Source of the DNA: Dendrolimus kikuchii
Taxonomy: Eukaryota; Arthropoda; Insecta; Lepidoptera; Lasiocampidae
Assembly: GCA_019925095.2 (NCBI GenBank)
Contig: CM034412.1
Span: forward strand, 8,925,501-8,989,500
DNA: 64,000 nt
Reading direction: 5' to 3'
Both the position numbers and the translations under genes were made by a program. Positions 60,701 through 64,000 of this stretch are shown here, piece after piece (within the stretch, counting starts at the first letter, position 1; each line of letters starts with the position of its first letter). The notes under the pieces were generated by a model that was given only the letters and a program-made list of their open reading frames with translations, ran no database searches and was not told the DNA's origin.

Positions 60701-62273
60701 TTCAAAAGCACATAATTGAAAGGAGGCATGGGATGCACTTTATCTATATTCACCATGATTTCACCTGCGTATAAATTACAATATTTTGCATGGTTAATGT
60801 AGGGGTTTAAGTAAGCGTGTGGTGCGTCGATGATGGTTACCCCGTAGGATAGGGTACCGCACCACTGGCGAAAGCCTATGGCTCAATCGCCGTGAGGGGA
60901 TTACAAAATAAGACGATGAGTTGTTGTACTGTTGAGGTATATTAATTTCTTCATTGTTCCTAATTTAACTTAGACTACATACAGTGCCGTAAATAGCCTT
61001 TTATGCGCCCTATGCGAGCTTCCGTAACTGCGCCCTTGTTTTTTTAGATATCATCCCTATCCTATCCCAGCTAGAGAAATGCTATATATAGGCCTATATA
61101 CTTTATTTCATTCAGGGTGATAAAATAACGCACAAGGACCTTGGTTTTGTTGGGCCAATTATCTAATATTTTGGAAGAAAAATCTATTTTTTTTTAAATA
61201 ATTAGAACACAAATACGTTCGTGCGCTGCCAAAAAATGCGTTTTGTCTAATTTTACAGACGTTTTTGATGATACTGGCATGTAGGTACTTATGTTTTGGA
61301 AGCGAGCACTAGGGGCGCAGCGGGAACTTATCAGGAGCAAATAATAGTCCTGTCTGGTCTGGCCATTCTTGCGCCCCCCAGAGACTACGCCCTGTGCTTG
61401 GGCACCGGGAGCACCGCCCTATTTACGGCACTGACTATATATACAGAAATCTAATCGTTTACGTGCAGTGCACACCAATATTCTAATCAATATTAAATTT
61501 ACACGTTTATGAGATTCGGCATTTTTACTGACAGACAAATGCCCAATCTTATCGGCAACTCTAACCGCGATATCATCTATCTGTATTTAAATAGCATCAC
61601 GTTCATGTATTAACCATAGTCTTTAACTGTGCTAAATTATACATCAATAAATTGAAAGAGTTAACAAAAAAATCTTAAAGAATTTTTCTAAAAATATTAT
61701 AAACTTTTCCAAATAACAATTGTTTTAATTCGTTCATCATCTTACCTCTCTGAACGTGTTCCCACTTCCCCAACCGGCGATCCATCCCTTGGTACCAGGT
61801 TTCTCCAACTCACGACTGATGTTGTTATAGCAGATCAAATCAGTAGCAAATTCACATCCCTTTTCGCAGACACCAAGTTTAAATGGTTTATCTACTTTCA
61901 CGATAGCGATGTCGTTTGATGACCATTTTATGCTGTCTTGGAAGTCGAATTTATAGTCTGTGGAGAATGAATTGACATATGGATATAATTATGATCATAA
62001 CAAGAACGCTAATGGACGGACAATCGAGGAATACGAAGACAACGGACACCCTGACTATAATGCCTAGATAGATAGATTATTTTTTTAGATAAACTGGTAG
62101 GTAAATCTATGGTGATATTTTAGGGTTACAAAATATTTTGAATACGCAATAATAGCAAACACATCTTTTTGAAAAACGGATGGTATATATTATACTACAT
62201 TATAGTTTTTTTACCGTCAGCATTAGTAATAAGTTCCCCGGCCGATAATTTATATTTATCTAAATTCTCTAGT
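51752..62273 (-). CDS. serine protease homolog (catalytic Ser replaced by His) with charged tail, 3' part
   Basis: Minus-strand exons, 5' to 3': about 62273-62215, 61957-61746, 60342-60160, 58664-58494, 57377-57205, 56726-56655, 55717-55673, 55583-55563, 54824-54804, 53983-53954, 51986-51752 (stop 51752-51754). All phases match, giving about 405 residues. Chymotrypsin-fold marks: catalytic-Asp block SSNDIAIVKVD, then IAGWGSG, several paired cysteines, and FCENDHGGPLLV where GDSGGPL is expected. Asp194 and Gly196 are kept but residue 195 is His and position 193 is Asn, so the protein should be non-catalytic. GVISAC and a C-terminal FISCAI follow. After the domain come five phase-2 microexons (72, 45, 21, 21 and 30 nt) and a Lys/Glu-rich last exon, making a tail of about 140 residues. 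The His57 exon and signal peptide are not seen here. The 62.2-kb exon boundary is the least certain. Confidence 0.85.
52748..52995 (-). mobile_element. MITE with about 25-bp terminal inverted repeats, copy 1
   Basis: Ends CGTTCCATCAGGGACTTACA and TGTGAGCTACTAATGGAACG are imperfect inverted repeats. The interior contains GTCATTAGTGACG and CGACCGCGGTCG palindromes. Inverted relative to the copy at 53324. It lies in the last intron of the protease-homolog gene; the frames inside are not genes. Confidence 0.75.
53324..53558 (+). mobile_element. MITE with about 25-bp terminal inverted repeats, copy 2
   Basis: Ends CGTTCCATTAGTAGCTCACA and TGTGAGACCCTAATGGAATG. About 85-90% like copy 1 by eye, in opposite orientation, about 330 bp away. 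Confidence 0.75.
54022..54238 (-). mobile_element. RTE 3' end, 5'-truncated
   Basis: About 215 bp of the same RTE terminus on the minus strand, preceded on the plus strand by a CATA-repeat tail. It lies in an intron between two microexons of the protease-homolog gene. Confidence 0.8.
54458..54475. repeat. (TA)n microsatellite
   Basis: Nine TA units in a protease-homolog intron. Confidence 0.85.
55008..55324 (+). mobile_element. family-A repeat, full length
   Basis: Complete copy with a small CCGG-type duplication near the right end (GGCCGGCCGCCCGGCCG). In an intron of the protease-homolog gene. Confidence 0.85.
56898..57144 (+). mobile_element. family-A repeat, right-truncated
   Basis: Complete left end, stops at GGCTGTGGGTTG; the last 70 bp are missing. 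In the intron 60 bp downstream of the protease exon 57377-57205. Confidence 0.8.
57378..58493. other. protease-homolog intron, nothing recognised
   Basis: AT-rich intron between the exon ending in GGFCE and the exon starting NDHGGP. No repeat assigned. Intron 58665-60159 holds two RTE copies and a family-A repeat. Confidence 0.4.
59290..59439 (-). mobile_element. RTE 3' end, 5'-truncated, with 12-bp target duplication
   Basis: Minus-strand copy of the last 150 bp of the RTE element at 59.8-60.1 kb, tail (TATG)n at its left end. The 12-bp sequence CACGAGTAGAAT flanks it exactly at 59278-59289 and 59440-59451, a clean target-site duplication. Confidence 0.85.
59556..59762 (-). mobile_element. 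family-A repeat with internal deletion
   Basis: Inverted copy lacking about 80 bp between the GACAAAACAACC and CCTTGTGTTGTG blocks. Adjoins the RTE element at 59795. Confidence 0.7.
59795..60120 (+). mobile_element. RTE-type LINE 3' end with coding terminus and (TATG)n tail
   Basis: Open frame from 59801 to the stop at 60098-60100: MLRWFGYVERMHDERMTKQ, then DGCRSRGRPRYTFHDQI, and a final AYPARELT. The match is to RTE LINE C-termini. The stop is followed by GTATGTATGTATAT, a short tandem-repeat 3' tail usual for RTE elements. 5'-truncated. It lies in an intron of the protease-homolog gene and is the longest of five related copies in the window. Confidence 0.8.
60361..61745. other. protease-homolog intron
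   Basis: Mostly AT-rich. A slightly GC-richer stretch at 60960-61440 (GCCGTAAATAG near its start, TTACGGCACTGAC at its end, inverted) may be a diverged transposon; not classified. Confidence 0.35.
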
Positions 62274-62499
62274 CTTCTTAATAATTTTAAAAATAAAATT
62301 GGTCTCCATACTAGTGTCGCTCGCTGGAAGTTTTCAAAAGTTTGACGGCATTGAAAAATAATGCTTATACTTTGTCCGAAATAAAATGTGATATTTTGGA
62401 ACGTCTACCAAGCGTTTGGCTACGTATCGACAAAGTTTTAAAGTTTTGGGACCCCATGATTTCGACCCCAAACGCCGCTAACACGTAATTATTTCCAAT

Positions 62500-63090
62500 A
62501 ATGGCATATGTACAGAGCATAAAGACCTACAGTTGGGCTGCAGTAGAGTCTGCCATAGTACGCGTGTTTAGAAGTTGGGACACCGCCGGAATATCCCCCC
62601 GGTGTGGAACCATGCATTTCATCGCCATAACAAGATTCTGCAGAGGAGAGCTCAGTGGATCCTGGCGGTAAGATCCATACAGGGTTACCGTACGGTGTCG
62701 TGGACGGCGGCGACACTCTTGGCGGGTGATCCGCCCTGGAATCTCCTGGCGGAGGTGCTTGCCGAGCTGCGACGCTCCCGACAGGATTCCCATGCTAGGG
62801 GCCTGGTGTATTGCCAGGAAGAAACGGAAGTGATCAGGACACGGGAAACCGCGACCATGATCGAAACCTGGCAAAGAGATTTAGAATCTCCTGAGGCCGG
62901 CGTTGAAACAGTGGAGACAATTCGTTCCCACCTATTGCGATGGGTCGAGCGGAAACTCGGGACCTGACCTTTAGGATGACACAAACACTTACCGGGCACG
63001 GGTGCTTCGATAAGTATCTACATCGTATCGTGGGATGTTTGTCATCCCCTCGATGTCGCGAGTGCGGCCTCACTAGATACTGTGTTTCAC
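62500..63090 (+). pseudogene. R1-clade LINE, ORF2 C-terminal region (interrupted)
   Basis: Frame 62575-62967 reads QRRAQWILAVRSIQGYRTVS, then AATLLAGDPPWNLLAEVL, the block that follows the RT domain in R1-type LINEs. In another frame a zinc-finger-like LTGHGCFDKYLHRIVGCL, then PRCRECG, follows at about 62975-63070. It is interrupted after the CxxC by the CR1-like element, and a matching downstream R1 block resumes at 63915. Confidence 0.75.
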
Positions 63091-63914
63091 TTTCAACCTC
63101 AGAGGTACAGAGGTTGTAATCTGGTTAAATTCAACACAGCTAAAACCCAAGCATGTCTGTTTACGGCGAAAAAAAGTCAGTTTGAACTAAGTCCCTTTTT
63201 TCGAGATGTACCCTGTCCGATAACCAACCAACTTCAACTTCTTGGCATTTCTTTAACATCCACTCTCAATTTCGGGTCCTATATTGAAAGTGTAGCTCAG
63301 CTGGCTGCTAAAAAGCTGAGTATACTTACAAAGGTGAGTCGCTACTTCACTGCAGAGCAACTACTTAATCTTTACTGTGCTCAAGTAAGATCTTGCATGG
63401 AGTACTGTTCTCACCTTTGCGACGGCTCAGTCAAATACCAGCTTGAGGCGCTGGAGTCAATTGAGAGAAGAGCCAAGAGGTTGATTGGTAGCGACCAACT
63501 TGTCAATATAAGGCTTCAAAGCTTAGAGCATCGACGCCGGGTTGCTAGTCTGTCGGTTTTTTATAGGATTCATTTCGGAGAGTGTGCGGTTGAACTGTTT
63601 GACCTGATTCCCCCTACCCCATTCCATCTTCGGACCACACAAGACGCTCTGGTTTGCGCCATCGTTTCACAGTGGAAACGCAACCAGTGCGTACTAAACA
63701 TTTCGCCTCCACGTTCCTTCTGCGTACGGCAGAATTGTGGAATGCACTACCAGAGTCCGTGTTTCCAGAAAAGTACAATCCGGGAATCTTCAAGTCTCGT
63801 GTGAATAGGTACTATCTAGGTAAGCGTGCTCCATCTTCGACCGCATTATCGTCCGGCACTGGACGTGATCGTGGTCAAACGCAAACCTATTTATAATTAA
63901 AAAAAAATAAAAAA
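63090..63914 (+). pseudogene. CR1-like LINE 3' end inserted in the R1 element
   Basis: Plus frame with VKFNTAKTQACLFTAKKSQ, LQLLGISLTSTLNFGSYIES, QVRSCMEYCSHLCDG and LEALESIERRAKRLIG, then FDLIPPTPFHLRTTQ. After a one-base-type frameshift near 63650 it continues in the frame FASTFLLRTAELWNALPESV to a stop at 63894-63896. An A-rich tail follows (63897-63914). This is the C-terminal RT/thumb region of a CR1/Rex1-type LINE, 5'-truncated and frameshifted. Confidence 0.8.
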
Positions 63915-64000
63915 GGTTCGAGCTCGAAGCTATCATAGGGCAGATCTATTCGCTGGGGAGCCTAGTCGAGGCCATGCTCCACAGCGACGATCATTGGAAG
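63915..64000 (+). pseudogene. R1-clade LINE, resumed C-terminal tail
   Basis: The frame reads ELEAIIGQIYSLGSLVEAML then HSDDHWK, resembling the segment after the zinc finger in R1-type ORF2 proteins. Its position directly after the CR1 A-rich tail indicates one R1 copy split by the insertion. It runs off the window. Confidence 0.6.

Overview
The window is animal nuclear DNA, most likely from a moth or butterfly (Lepidoptera). It is AT-rich with short GT-AG exons in long introns. It carries CAAAATG start context, AATAAA polyadenylation signals, and a dense load of lepidopteran-style transposon debris: RTE, R1 and CR1 LINE tails, tRNA-derived SINEs, a Lep1/Helitron-like unit, MITEs and foldback elements. 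No prokaryotic, plasmid or CRISPR structure is visible.

Layout. (1) 107-9767, plus strand: the last five exons of a KCTD9-type BTB/pentapeptide-repeat protein; its BTB part lies before the window. A 399-residue intronless, secreted leucine-rich-repeat gene (4978-6177) sits on the opposite strand inside its second visible intron. (2) 12025-46031, plus: a complete 12-exon MTHFSD gene (methenyltetrahydrofolate synthase domain-containing protein), with a 5-formyl-THF cyclo-ligase-like domain, a basic Arg/Lys-rich linker, an RRM split over three exons, and an Ala/Pro-rich tail. Its introns (7-12 kb at the 5' end) hold most of the transposon copies. (3) 46.1-51.2 kb: AT-rich non-coding DNA with a diverged internal duplication and a TA/TG microsatellite, possibly partly MTHFSD 3' UTR. 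(4) 51752 to about 62273, minus: the 3' part of a trypsin-fold serine protease homolog. Its catalytic serine is replaced by histidine (D-H-G-G-P), and a run of five tiny, frame-neutral phase-2 exons leads into a strongly charged tail of about 140 residues. Its 5' end (His57 region, signal peptide) is not visible. (5) 62.5-64.0 kb: an R1-clade LINE 3' region interrupted by a CR1-like LINE 3' end.

The three conserved genes do not form an evident pathway: KCTD9 is a cullin-3 adaptor-type protein, MTHFSD a folate-fold/RNA-binding protein, and the protease homolog and LRR protein are probably secreted or extracellular. The most unusual items are the His-for-Ser protease homolog with its symmetric microexon cassette, and the intronless antisense LRR gene nested in KCTD9. 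Much of the rest can be explained as layered transposon insertions, several with readable target-site duplications.
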